Shown in pieces: positions 1 through 10,419 of a stretch of 64,000 bases of DNA. Position 1 is the first letter of the stretch; every line of letters begins with the position of its first letter. The DNA comes from Alopecurus myosuroides (taxonomy: Eukaryota > Streptophyta > Magnoliopsida > Poales > Poaceae): NCBI GenBank assembly GCA_028641055.1, contig CM054058.1:80722392-80786391 (forward strand), in the 5' to 3' direction. Under the pieces are notes generated by a model. That model did no database searches. It saw only the letters and a list, made by a program, of their open reading frames with translations, and was not told where the DNA came from. The translations under genes were made by a program, and so were the position numbers.

Positions 1-69
1 CCACTCTACTTAATCACATCCTCGATAGATATTATTCCTTTCTAGAATTATCTAGTCTGCAAGGTATTA

Positions 70-914
70 CCTATGTTCCTCGTGAGACACTGGTTGTGTC
101 CCATGAGCAATTTTAATTTTTACCTGCAAGTGGCGCAGGTTGATCGCCTGCATTAATACCCGCTCGCTTGCATGTTCAGGTACTTCTGCAGCACAACAAC
201 TTTGACATGTCGACTGACGGTATCAATCAAGCACTCTAGCATTAAGAAGTTACTAAGTTAGGTTGTTCTTTGCGTATAAAATAAAGATGACACAAGTTGT
301 AGCTGTTGTTTTCTATATGGGTTTGGGAGTTTCATATGCTTACCAATTTTCGCTAGGCATGAGTTGTATTCTTATATTACTGTATTCTGTTAAGAGTGTG
401 TTGTTTGGATCATTATATTGTGATACAAAGTTTTGTAGAATTGGTCTCGGTATGTTCTTGTAATGCAGCAGTAAACAGACTAGCAGAGAATAGTAGTTGA
501 AAGCTATCGAACAACAGGTACATCCACAACTTACTAGTTCTCTTTGTACGTCTATAAACTCGTCCTCACCTCAGATGGCTGCATAATCCTCGACTTGTCC
601 TTTGTAGTTGGGTTGAAGCTGAAGTTCAGCATTCAGCAACGAATAGTGGATTAGTGGTTCAGGGTTCATGAGTCAAGTTTTTCAGCACCATCTCAAAGTT
701 CAGTTTGGAGCGATGAATCACATACTACTAGTAGTAGTTAGTTTTGTACTACCTCTGCACTCCCTTTTGTTTAGACTGATACTTCTCTGAAGAAATGCTT
801 CTTCGACATCTTCTACCTCATCTCTTGCTGCTGCCTGTTCCAAGATTTATGTGGTCATCTCCTCAGACACCAAAGCCCAAGTGTCCCGCCGCCCTCTTTC
901 TGATAGTTTACCCA
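70..914. repeat. Host tandem unit, copy A (left part)
   Basis: This unit recurs, diverged, at about 18030-19245 (copy B) and in part at 33430-34100 (copy C). Shared blocks occur in the same order: a gagacactg...cccatgag block near 85, a gggtttgggag block near 320, a ggtacatccaca block near 515, a cattcagcaacg block near 630, a ctcaaagttcag block near 690 and a tttagactgatac block near 770. The unit continues at 8272 after the CACTA element. No continuous reading frame is conserved between copies, so it may be intron, UTR or pseudogene sequence of a tandemly duplicated locus. I do not recognise a protein in it. Bases 1-69 show nothing further. Confidence 0.6.
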
Positions 915-1110
915 CACTAGTGGAAACATGGCCTTTTGTCCCGGGTCGTAAGGGCTAGTTGTCCCGGTTGTGCAACCGGGATGGGCTAGCCGGGACAAAT
1001 GGCACTCCCCCATTGGTCCCGGTTGTGCCAGGACCCGGGATGGTAAGAATGGCCCACGTGGCGAACCTGGGCCATGGACGGCCAGGGAGTTCGTCCCGGT
1101 TCGTTTTAGG
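915..1110. repeat. CACTA left subterminal repeats
   Basis: Repeated GTCCCGG(T/G)T and AACCGGGA motifs in both orientations lie within 200 bp of the left terminus. They match the motif set in the right subterminal zone and an internal cluster at about 2950-3045. In the family such arrays bind the element-encoded DNA-binding protein. Confidence 0.8.
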
Positions 1111-1555
1111 AACCGGGATGGATGACTTGTTTACAAAAAAATATTCCACCCACTTTTTTCCGGCCGCGGTAGGTTTTTTTTTCGTTTCGTTTTTTTTTTT
1201 GCTCCTGTCTCGCAATCCCCAACCGGCCTCCTCTTCCCCAACCGCGTCCAGGACCACGTCTTTAATTAAGCCCACTGGCCATATTTTTGGTCAAAAGGGC
1301 CCACTGGCCCGCGTCTTTTATTATATTCGGTCAACGGTTCGCAGGGGTCGAAAGGGGTCCCTTAAATTAAGACCACAGGGATGGTCAAAGGGCCCACTGC
1401 CGCCTCGTCTTCCCGTCCCCCCCCACTTCCCCACGCGCGCGTGGCCAGCTGCAACCGCCGCCCACGCCTCGGCTCCCCCCCCCCCGCATTCATGGCCGCC
1501 TGCAACCGCCGCCACGTTCCGGCTGCCGGTTGGCATGCCAGCCTCCCCCGGGTCC

Positions 1556-1563
1556 TTTATAAA
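1556..1563 (+). promoter_or_regulatory. TATA box of the CACTA ORF1-like gene
   Basis: TTTATAAA lies 67 bp upstream of the ATG at 1630 in an otherwise GC-rich stretch. Spacing and strand fit a core promoter for the plus-strand gene. Confidence 0.55.
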
Positions 1564-1629
1564 GGGCCCCCGCCGCCCGTACAGCCCATCCATCCCGGCC
1601 GCGCCCCAGCCAAAGCAACCCTAGCCACC

Positions 1630-2645
1630 ATGTCCCGCTGGTTCTCGAGCGGCAAGCGCCCCCGGAACGACCACGAGGCCGGGTCCTCGAGCGGCGCGCG
1701 CTCCGGCGTTCCGCCGCCGCCGGCGGAGGCCTTCGGCTTCGGCCCGGGAGGCATCCGCATCGGCGGGCAGCCGCGCGTCCCCGCTCCGCCTCCGGCGTCA
1801 CGCGCGCCGCCCTGCGGCGCGCCCAAGGGCAAGCGCTTCCGCCGGTACGTCCGGAAGGAGGAGGCCGAGTGGCACTAGGAACGCCGCACACCGGTGTTCT
1901 GGCCGGACGTCCACCTTCCGGACGGCTGGCACCTGAACCCGCAGCGCATTCCCGTGCCGCCGGCCCCGTCCAGCAGAGAGGCCCTGGGCGAGGAGATCGA
2001 CCGCCGGCGCCGTCTCCTGCCGGCCCGCCTCCTCAGGGACCGCGCGTACGCGCGGAGCTCCCCCTACTGGCCACCTTGCTCCAGCAGAAGCACGAGCAGC
2101 GCCGCCGCTCCTACATCCCCACAGCCGAGGAGGTGAGCACCGAAGACTACCCCGCGCCACCGACGGGGAGGGAGCCGGAGCTTTGGCTCCTGGTGGACGA
2201 CGGCGACGCCCACGTCGACGAGGAAGACGACCCCGAGCTCCGGGACAACATGGAGGAGGCCTTCGAGGCCTCCCGCCGTTCCCTCGTCGAGGACGAGGTC
2301 AAGCGGTAGGAGGCGGTCCTGGCCGCCGCTGCCGCCGCCCCCGCCCCCTTTGGCGCCTGCCCCTTGGTGGCAGGTAATGAACGCCGAGCTGGAGGCGTCC
2401 GAGGACCAGCCGCCGCCGCAGCCGCTGCCCCCCGGCCTGGAGTACGGCATGTCCTGGGCCTGGACCGGCGGCGTTTGGTCGCCGGAGGAGCTGCCGCCGC
2501 CGCCACCACAGCCGGAGGAGCTGCCCCCGCCGCCGCAGTACGCGCCCCCGAAGCCTCCGCAGCCACCGGCGGGCCCGCCCCAGCCGCCTGCCCACCTGTG
2601 GCAGCCACCCCCTACCACTGCATCTCCTCCGACGAGGAGGAGTAG
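1630..2645 (+). pseudogene. CACTA-associated ORF1-like gene, broken
   Basis: The start at 1630 begins with MSRW, followed by a Ser/Gly/Pro-rich low-complexity region and a basic block near codons 70-80. A TAG at 1876-1878 interrupts the frame, and the same frame stays open beyond it with a WPDVHLPDGWHLNP-like segment. A frameshift near 2070 then moves the coding-like frame to one encoding an acidic, Glu/Asp-rich stretch that stops at 2307-2309. The tail at 2310-2645 is very rich in Pro and GCC/CCG triplets. From general recollection, MSRW-type proteins accompany cereal CACTA transposases; I have no functional assignment. A role as the second, DNA-binding factor is inference only. The stop and frameshift make it a pseudogene. 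Confidence 0.6.
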
Positions 2646-3290
2646 GCCGGCGCCGGTGCGCCTCCCCTAGGCTAAGCTACCCCCCAAGAAACGGCCGGCC
2701 GCCTGTGGCCGCGCCGCCGCCGCCTCCAAGCTATAATGTAAGCACGGCCGGCCGCCTGTGGCCGCGCCGCCCCCCTATATGTAAGCAAGGCCCCTGGGCC
2801 TTTTTTTAATATATGTTTGTGTCCCTAGTCTAACGTGTCCCTAGCCCAACCCCGCCGGCAGGATCTTTCTACTCGTTCCCGCCGCCGGCAGGGCTTCGCC
2901 AAGCCATGTCCGCTATCCTGGGTGTTCGCTCGGCCTGGAGAGAGGGCCGAGATATTTATACACCTGGGTCTCTAGTCCCGGCCCGTGCCACCAACCCGGA
3001 CTAGAGCCCCTTTGGTCCCGGTTGGTACCACGGGCCGGGACCAAAAAATAATTTCGAATTTCGGTGGCACCCTGCGCGCCCAAAATTTTTTTGCGCCAAA
3101 ATTTGAAAATGGTTAAGTTTGCACATTAACAACTTCTATATACTTTCGAATTTGACAAAAATTCCAACATGAAAAATGCTAGAATTTGCATAACTAATTT
3201 AAATCCATTTTTCGTTTAACTAAATAATTATTCTAACTATTGAAACTATTAATTATTTTACCATTTGTATATAATTTGAATATAAAAATG
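2646..3290. other. CACTA internal non-coding spacer
   Basis: GC-rich at first, then AT-rich. It holds two near copies of a GGCCGGCCGCCTGTGGCCGCGC-type segment (about 2690 and 2745). An internal cluster of the GGTCCCGGTT motif lies at 2950-3045, like the subterminal repeats but far from either end. No gene seen. Confidence 0.5.
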
Positions 3291-3905
3291 TTACAATTTT
3301 TGTTTTCTCTCGTGATCTTCCGAGTTAGTCCAGAGCATACAAGGCATCCCGGGTGATTTATATAAAGTTCGACAAAGCGAGTTGTACCTTATTGACACGG
3401 TGAATTTGAGATCTTCGTCTACAACAGAAAAACCATAGTTTTCCTTTGAAGGTTTATTCTGCGCATCCACACGTATTTTCCCTTTATCCCGACCCCCGCT
3501 TGAAAACATAGTAACTTCCGTGTACGCGGCAAGCCGCAGCGGGAGCAGCAGACTTAAAGCAGAGACGGGCGGTCGGGCGGGGGAGACCGCGCTGTTGCTG
3601 TCGCGCTTTCCTCTCCTCTGCTCGTCCGCCGTCGCCGTCGCGCTCCCCTCCGCCTTCAACATTTGGGATTTTTGTTGTTCAGTTAGACGTTTCTCCTCCA
3701 AAAATTTATCATATCTGTTAAACAAGTACCGAAGCTCTATTTCTGTTTTAAGGACATCTGTCAGGAAGGTATCCCTGCTATCACTTCGAAGTGTGCCTGC
3801 AATATCTGCGCAGAATATATGACACCCATAAGGCAAAGCCCATCTTTCTCTATCCTCATACAATCTACTTAGCCACTCGTTATCCTTCAGATTGTACTTC
3901 GCCAA
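3291..3905 (-). pseudogene. FAR1/FHY3-like fragment captured in the CACTA element
   Basis: The minus-strand frame from 3905 opens with KYNLKDNEWLSRLYEDRERW, followed by an RSDSRDTF block and an ELRYLFNRYDKFLEEK block. This is the order seen in the transposase-derived C-terminal half of FAR1-RELATED proteins. A second FAR1-like piece (AAYTEVTMF... then LKFTVSIRYNS) follows after about 40 codons of Ala/Arg/Ser-rich sequence that does not belong, with a sharply higher GC content (about 3530-3660). The zinc-binding SWIM motif that should follow is absent. FAR1 proteins are MULE-derived transcription factors, so this is either a captured host exon or a relic of a MULE inserted in the CACTA element. 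Not a functional gene. Confidence 0.65.
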
Positions 3906-4399
3906 GACCTACTAAAATCATGAGCGAAAGTTTCCGAACAGTGGAATATATCCCTTAATACTTTCGTACTATCACTTCGAAGTGTTCCTGCAATATCTGC
4001 CTACAGTTATCTCATACTCGGATATAGGTCATAGTTGTCAGCTTTTTACCGGTCAATACAAAATACTGATCAAACAGAACTATATGATCATGTATTCCAC
4101 GCTTATTATTACACATCACCAACAGACGGAGGAGAGAGAAACAGAAAAGTGGGTGGGTGTGTCGCTGGTTGGAATAATAATGAAGTGAGGCTCGTCATAG
4201 TTGTCAAGCACTCAATGCTTGCCAGCTTTTGACCGATCAATACAAATTATTGGTCAAACTTGCACCTACTCCATTCATAATCACAGAATATGTATAAATA
4301 TCATTTTGGCTAACAAAATCTCGTTCATACTACGTTATAAGAACTATGATCATGTATTCCACGTTTATTATTACACATCACCAACAACATCCCTATCTA
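3779..4399. repeat. Diverged direct duplications beside the FAR1-like fragment
   Basis: A 30-bp segment centred on cacttcgaagtg at about 3780 is repeated at about 3970. A longer unit at about 4025-4128 (gtcatagttgtca... to ...acacatcaccaacag) recurs at about 4197-4388 with an insertion. Both look like local tandem duplications inside the element; no gene is visible between 3906 and 4428. Confidence 0.65.
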
Positions 4400-4428
4400 G
4401 TCTTCTGAATTTTCTTCGTGTCCCTTGC

Positions 4429-7400
4429 TTATGATCGCTTCGGCCGTAACCATGGAGCATCTTCATTATTTAACGGGATGGTGGGGTCAGCGTTCACTGT
4501 GAAGGGTGGAATTTCAACAAACTTATTATAATCATCTGACATGTCTGTCGTGTCCTCGATTCCCACGATGTTTCTTTTCCCTGAGAGAAATATGTGACGC
4601 TTCGGCTCATCGTATGATGAATTTGTTTCCTTATTTTTTCTTTTCTTCGGTCTGGAAGACATGTCCTTCACATAGAAGACCTGAGCCACATCATTGGCTA
4701 GGACGAATGGTTCGTCATTGTAACCAATATTGTTGAGATCCAGTGTTGTCATTCCATAAAGCGGGTCTACCTTTACCCCTTCTCCATTCAGGTTGACCCA
4801 TTTGCACTTGAACAAAGGGAACTTAAAAGAAGGTCCATAGTCAAGTTCCCATATCTCCTCTATGTAACCATAGTATGTGTCATTTTTTCCATTCTCGTTT
4901 GTTGTATCAAAGCGGACACCACTGTTTTGGTTGGTGCTCTTCTTATCTTGGGAGCTCGTGTAAAATGTATTCCCATTTATCTCGTAACCTTGAAAACTCC
5001 CAATAGTCGAAGATGGTGACCCTGCCAACATGTACAGCTGATCTTCAACAGTGGTGTCATTTATAAGATGTGTTTGCAACCAACTTCCGAAAGTCTCCAT
5101 GTGTTCGCGTTTAATCCATGAGTCATCCTTCCCCGGGTTTGCAGACCGTACAATATTCTTGTGTTCCTCGAGATACGTAGCCATGAACATAGAATTTTGT
5201 AGAACTGTGTAGTGTGCTTTGGTCAAAGAATGACCGTCCCTAGGTATCATTGTTTTCTTTCCCAGCGTTCCTTTTCCCCTCAATCTCCCCTCATGCCGCG
5301 ATTCAGGAACACCAATTGTCTTAAGGTCAGGAATAAAGTCAACACAGAACCCAATGACCTCCTCTGTTCCATAGCCCTTCGAGATGCTTCCTTCTGGCCT
5401 AGCACGGTTATGAACATATTTCTTCAAGACTCCCATGAACCTCTCAAAGGGGAACATATTGTGTAGAAATACCGGACCAAGAATATGAATCTCTTCACAT
5501 AGGTGAACCAGGAGATGAGTCATAATGTTGAAGAAGGATGGTGGGAACACCAACTCAAAACTAACAAGACACTGTACCACATCCCTCTGTAATCTTGTCA
5601 GACTTTCTGGATCGATTACCTTCTGAGATATTGCGTTCATGAATGCATATAGCTTCACAATGGATACTCGAACATTTTCCGGTAGAAGCCCCCTCAATGC
5701 AATCGGAAGCAACTGCGTCATAATCACGTGGCAGTCATGAGACTTCAGGTTTTGGAATTTTTCTCTGCCATGTTTATTATCCCCTTTATATTCGACGAGA
5801 AGCCAGACGGAACCTTGATACTGTAAAGGACTTCACAGAATATTTCCTTCTCTGCTTTAGTAAGAGCGTAGCTGCTTAAGTAATGGCGTCTATCTGTGTG
5901 CTTGTTGCTTGGGTCTTTCATACGTTGCTGGTCCTCCCGTGCTTCTGGCGTATCTTTGGACTTCCCATACACGCCCAGGAAGCATAGCAGATTGACACAA
6001 AAATTCTTTGTCACGTGCATCACGTCGATCGAAGACCGGACCTCTAAAACTTTCCAATAGGTTAGCTCCCAAAATATAGATTTCTTCTTCCACATGGGTG
6101 CGCGCTTATCAGGGCCGTACAGAACTGGTTGGCTGCCAGCAGCCTTACCAAAGATTACTTCTAGGTCCTTGACCATATCGAATATATCATTACCACTACG
6201 CAGCTCAGGCTTCTTCCGGTTATCTGCCTCACCTCTGAAATGCTTCCCTCCTTTTTTTCTTACGGGATGCTTGATCGGAAGAAATCTACGATGCCCCAGG
6301 TATACAACCTTTTTATATTTATCCAAAAAAACACTGTCAGTATTATCTAAACAGTGTGTGCATGCATTGTATCCCTTGTTTGTATGTCCGGAAATGTTAC
6401 TAAGAGCAGGCCAATCATTGATGGTTACGAAAAGCAACGCCCGTAGGTCAAATGGCTTTTGTTCGTTCTCATCCCACACACGTACACCTGGTTTGCCCCA
6501 CAATTGTAAGAGTTCTTCCACTAATGGCCTTAGATACACATCAATGTCGTTGCCAGGCTGCTTCGGGCCTTGGATGAGAAGTGGCATCATAATGAACTTG
6601 CGCTTCATGCACAACCAAGGAGGAAGGTTGTACATACATAGAGTTACAGGCCAAGTGCTATGACTGGAGCTCTGCTCCCCAAAAGGATTAAAGCCATCTG
6701 TACTTAGACCAAACCATAAGTTTCTCGCCTCTCCTCCAAAGTCTGGGAAGTCTCTCTTGATTTTTCTCCACTGCGATCCATCGGCGGGGTGCCTTAACTT
6801 TTGCGTCTTTCTTACGGTCTTCTTTGTGCCATCGCAACAACCTAGCATGCTCTTTGTTTCTAAACATACGTTTCAGCCGTGGTATTATAGGAGCATACCA
6901 CATCACCTTAGCAGGAACCCTCTTACGCGCGGACTCGCCGTCAACATCACCAGGGTCATCTGCTCTGATCTTATACCGAAGTGCAGTGCATATCGGACAT
7001 TCATCCAAATTCTCGTACTTCTCACCGCGGAAGAGGATGCAGTCATTAATGCATGCATGTATCTTCTGCACATCTAATCCTAGAGGACAGAGAGCTTTCT
7101 TTGCTTCGTACGTACTCTCAGGCAATTCGTTATCCTTTGGAAGTTTTGGCTTCATTAGTTGAAGTAAACTCTCAAATGCCTTGTCAGTCACACCGTTCTG
7201 TGCCTTCCATTTCAGCAACTCCAGTGTGGTACCGAGCTTTGTGCTATCATCTTCGCAATTTGGGTACAACAATTTTTGTGTTCCTGTAACATGTTGTCCA
7301 GCTTCAACCTCTCCAATTTGTTTTCACAGTCTTCCCTTGCATCAAAATAACTCGGCCAAGATCATCATCGGGCTCTTCTGATGCCTGTTCTTGATCACCT

Positions 7401-7758
7401 CCTTCTTCTCCATTCTCTTCCATTGCAGTATCGTCGTATTCAGGGAACAAAGGATCTTCTTCTTCTTCATCATCGTCTTCCATCACAACCCCTCTTTCTC
7501 CATGCTTCGTCCAGCAATTATAGCTGGGCATGAAACCTCTCCGAAGTAGATGCCGTGAATGATTCTTTCGGAAGAGTGCTCTCTGACGTTCCGACAATCA
7601 ACACATGGGCAACACATGAAGCCATTATCTTTGTTCGCTTGAGCTACAGCAAGAAATGCATTCAGGCCTGCCATATACTCGGAAGTGCGTCGGTCACCAT
7701 ACATCCATCGCTGCCGTGCATCCAGCTGCATCATATAATTAAGTTTATCAAAATACAT
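4429..7758 (-). pseudogene. TNP2-type CACTA transposase, frameshifted
   Basis: Read leftwards from 7758, the domain order is that of plant CACTA transposases. First comes an N-terminal transposase-associated domain (MYGDRRTSEYM, then CPCVDC), then an acidic linker, then a zinc-ribbon-like CPIC region near 6990. Next is the Transposase_21 core (PADGSQWRKI, FGLSTDGFNPFGE, LLFVTINDWPALSNISGHTN, HVTKNFCVNLLCFLGVYGK). Last are DUF4218-like (LPENVRVSIVKLYAFMNAIS, PFERFMGVLKKYV) and DUF4216-like (LDYGPSFKFPLFKCKW) C-terminal domains ending at 4429. Frameshifts occur near 7553, 6797 and 5752. In the family this protein binds and cuts the TIR ends. The long intact stretches between lesions suggest fairly recent inactivation. 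Confidence 0.88.
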
Positions 7759-7988
7759 TACAATAACATATTAATACGACAAATACTACTTTTTTATGTA
7801 TCAGTTACAGATGAAAAAAAATAAGTTTGTTAACCTCGGTCGAAGATACCATTTTCAGTGAGCTTATGTGCGGCTCGGGAATTTCGTCGAACACCTCGTG
7901 TGCATAGTAAAATAAAACACACTAACACCACACTCTCTCACACCTCCAAGCAAAAAAAAATGATGGAAGGGGGCAGGGGCTGGGGCAG

Positions 7989-7996
7989 TATATATA
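7989..7996 (-). promoter_or_regulatory. TATA box of the CACTA transposase gene
   Basis: TATATATA lies about 230 bp upstream of the transposase start on the minus strand, inside the right subterminal zone. This suits transcription leftwards into the transposase gene. Confidence 0.5.
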
Positions 7997-7999
7997 GGG

Positions 8000-8268
8000 G
8001 AAGGGGGGCATTGGTCTCGGTTCGTGGACTGAACCGGGACAAATGTTCATGCGCGTGCCACGTGGCATGTGGCTAGGCATTGGTCCCGGTCCGTGGCACG
8101 AGCCGGGACCGATATGTCCCCCACGAACCAGGACCAATGCCCCCAGGCGATTCCTGTTGCCCCGGGCGCACGAACCGGGACCAAAGCATGGCATTTGTCC
8201 CGGATTCGGTTGCAACCGGGACAGCTGCCCTCTGGCCCCCTGGACGAGAGGGGTTGTTTCCACTAGTG
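8000..8268. repeat. CACTA right subterminal repeats
   Basis: At least six GGTCCCGG/ACCGGGAC motifs in both orientations run up to the right terminus, paralleling the left end. Several form short hairpins (for example around 8080-8110). Confidence 0.8.
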
Positions 8269-8271
8269 CCA

Positions 8272-8640
8272 GCTGCCGGCTGGCGACAAATAACACATCA
8301 GGTTATAATTCCTGGGATAAATATTTGCCAAAGAACCTACCTGGTTGAAGATACTTCATCTTAGGTGACGTCTTCTTGTCTCTTGGAGATCATTGTTACC
8401 TGGATAGTGGATACTAGCGTTATTTCAGTGAAGGAATGCACTTAGCGTTATTTCCGTTGTATCCGACTGACTACCGACCATTCTGCACAAATAACTTCCT
8501 CGGTGAACATTTAGAGCAAGTTGCACCTGAATTTTGTAACTGCTTGGAGCGCTACTTGCTTTAGAGTCTATTTATCTACATGGATCAGTTGCATCTGGTT
8601 AGTTATGGAGACTACCACTAAGGAAGACTCCATGCTAGCA
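8272..8640. repeat. Host tandem unit, copy A (right part)
   Basis: Sequence resumes with a gacaaataacac...gttataattcctgg block and a tctcttggagatcattg block. They match 19130-19245 in copy B and, more weakly, 33940-34080 in copy C. This shows the CACTA element sits inside one repeat unit. Confidence 0.65.
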
Positions 8641-8920
8641 GACATGGTTATATTTGTTTCCGTGCAATCAGTTGTATTTTTCATACCTACTAGGAAAAAG
8701 TTTTTTTTACTAGCAAGCCAGCCACGGTCTCCTTGTTGGCAGGATCGTGCCTCTGTTCGCTTCATGCCTTTCTGTTGCCTTTTTTAGAATCCTTATAAAG
8801 CAGTTGGTCTATATTTGTTTCCCTGCAAAGCAATTGTCTACTAGGAAAAAACGGTTGTACTATAAAGTAGAACAGTACTAGTTGTATCATTGGTGGGCTT
8901 TGTGTGCTTCCATGCCTTTC
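8637..8920. repeat. Diverged tandem duplication, about 145-bp unit
   Basis: The block ttatatttgtttccgtgcaa...tactaggaaaaa...catgcctttctgttgcc (about 8645-8783) is repeated as tctatatttgtttccctgcaa...tactaggaaaaa...catgcctttc ending at 8920. The second unit is interrupted at 8920 by the foldback element and resumes at 17899. The first copy therefore shows the uninterrupted target sequence. Confidence 0.7.
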
Positions 8921-9099
8921 GAGTATTTAGCATAAAGGGATAATTAACAGGGTGCCCTCAGTTGGCACCACGACCTCAGTTTTGCCCCTAGCGCCGAATC
9001 GACCTCAGTTTTGCCACTAGTCAGTACGCAAGGACTGCTTTGGCTGCTCCCACCGTTACTTTCTGCCCCCCGTTAGAATCCTGACATGTGGGACCCATC

Positions 9100-9211
9100 A
9101 TAGAACCGTTGGCGCGGCTTGTGGACCCCAGCTGTTGAGCGTTGGCGCAGCTTGTGGGCCCAACTGTTGACCGTTGGCGCGGTTTGTGGGCCCCAGCTGT
9201 TGACCGTTGCT
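9100..9211. repeat. Three short tandem repeats near the MULE left end
   Basis: Units of about 34 bp with the core GTTGGCGC(G/A)G(C/T)TTGTGG and GCTGTTGA(C/G)CGTTG repeat three times. They lie just inside the terminal repeat and just upstream of the GRF gene. Confidence 0.65.
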
Positions 9212-9317
9212 TGCGGCCGGCGGTTTAAAAGCGGCGGAGCTCGCGGCGGAGCTCGTGGCGGTGAGCAGGAAATCAGCCGAGCTTCTCAGGCAGCGCGTCC
9301 CCTTCTTCTCCGGCGGC

Positions 9318-9864
9318 ATGTCGTCGACCTCTGCTTCCGATTCCCACTCCAAATGGCCGCGCTTCGGGCCAGTTCTGATGGGAAGATGCCCTGACTGCCC
9401 ACGGACGGCGCCCCTGCAGCGGCGGGTCACCGGGAGCGACAGGCACGGCAACCGCGGGCGCGAGTATGTGAAATGCGAGAGCAAAAAACAGCTTGGGGAG
9501 GTGAGATATGTGTTCCCCCCTGTCAATTTCGTTTTTTTCCCTCAATTTTCAGCCGATTTGGGTTTTCATCCGATTTGGGTTTTCGTATTTGCAGGATCTT
9601 CCTCCATATGACCATTTCGAGTGGCTTGAGGAGTACATAAAGAGGATTCAAAAGGAGGACAAAAAAAAGGTGCCCAATTTGCTACCGGCGGTGGAGCAAT
9701 TGGGATCTGCTACGGTGCACAATGGGGTGCAGAAGGACGAGTTTAAGAAGATGGCAAAACAGCTGGAGACGCTTGTCGATCTAAAGAAGCAGAGCAATAT
9801 GATGGCTGCATTTTTTTTATTTATGTGCAATTGTTCTTGGAATTGTGTATTTGCAGATCATTAG
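9318..9864 (+). CDS. GRF-type zinc-finger protein in the MULE (two exons)
   Basis: Exon 1 is 9318-9500 and exon 2 is 9595-9864. The intron begins GTGAGA and ends TTTGCAG, and the phase is exact, giving 150 residues. Exon 1 encodes a Ser-rich start, then CPDCPRTAPLQRRV and GREYVKCE. Exon 2 opens with DLPPYDHFEWLEEYIKRI, which together resemble the small GRF zinc-finger proteins of grasses. The canonical last Cys before the FEW block is replaced here by HF, so metal binding may be weakened. The middle is Lys/Glu-rich and helical; the last 20 residues (AAFFLFMCNCSWNCVF) resemble a short hydrophobic tail. Grass genomes hold many such genes near transposons. Its role in the MULE is unknown; no lesion is visible. 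Confidence 0.6.
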
Positions 9865-10419
9865 TCAAAAATAATGTATTTAGTGTTGTAGTTAGCTTGA
9901 CATGGTCAATTTGAGTATGGCTAAGACTTGGAATAAATGCGTCAGGAATCCAGCCCTGATTTCATTTGTTTCAGTTCGTTTTCAGTTCAGTTCAGTTTTT
10001 AGTGTTCGTATGTACATGTTCAGTGTTCAGTCCAGTTCAGGTTCACTTCAGACAGACCCATCTAAAACCAAGACAAGCCTAATGTTGAATGAGGCCCAAC
10101 GTATACTAGCACGGATAAACAGTGGACAAAAATAATTTAAACATTAGACAAATATAATTTAAACATTCGGACAAATATAATTTAAACATTGACTTCATTT
10201 GGGCAAATAGAATTAAAAATAACTTAATTGGCAAACATAATTAAACAGTGGACATATATATATATATGGATAATCATTGGCCCCACTTTACATATATTTA
10301 GTGGGGCCCGTCGGACATTACATCTATTAAAAAAAAGGGGCCCTAACCCTAAACCCTAACCGCCCGCGGCATGCATGCGGGTGCCCGTCCGGCCGTCCGG
10401 CCAACCGCCGGCGGTTGGC
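9865..10419. other. MULE internal spacer
   Basis: AT-rich DNA without a supported gene. It holds three to four copies of an ACAAATATAATTTAAACATT motif (about 10130-10190), a short (TA)n run at 10253-10265 and a telomere-like CCCTAACCCTAAACCCTAAC tract at 10341-10360. Confidence 0.5.
10341..10360. repeat. Short telomere-like tract
   Basis: CCCTAACCCTAAACCCTAAC matches the plant CCCTAAA telomere unit about two and a half times. It lies just beyond the 3' end of the minus-strand coiled-coil gene. Such telo-box motifs also occur in plant promoters. Confidence 0.55.

Larger units (their letters stand above)
915..8268 (-). mobile_element. CACTA (En/Spm) DNA transposon, near full length, degenerate
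   Basis: The ends are an inverted repeat, CACTAGTGGAAACA at 915 and its reverse complement ending at 8268. The element is flanked by the 3-bp direct repeat CCA (912-914 and 8269-8271), the target-site size expected of CACTA elements. Both subterminal zones are packed with short direct and inverted copies of a GTCCCGGTT/AACCGGGAC motif, the usual transposase-binding architecture. It contains an ORF1-like gene on the plus strand, a TNP2-type transposase on the minus strand and a captured FAR1-like fragment. Every gene carries disabling changes, so it is unlikely to be autonomous now. It splits host unit copy A, which resumes at 8272. Confidence 0.93.

Noticed and set aside
1490..2618. Several long overlapping open frames on both strands in the GC-rich part of the CACTA element
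   Set aside because: Low-complexity Gly/Ala/Arg/Pro translations caused by GCC/GGC repeats; only the MSRW-type frame has family-like features.
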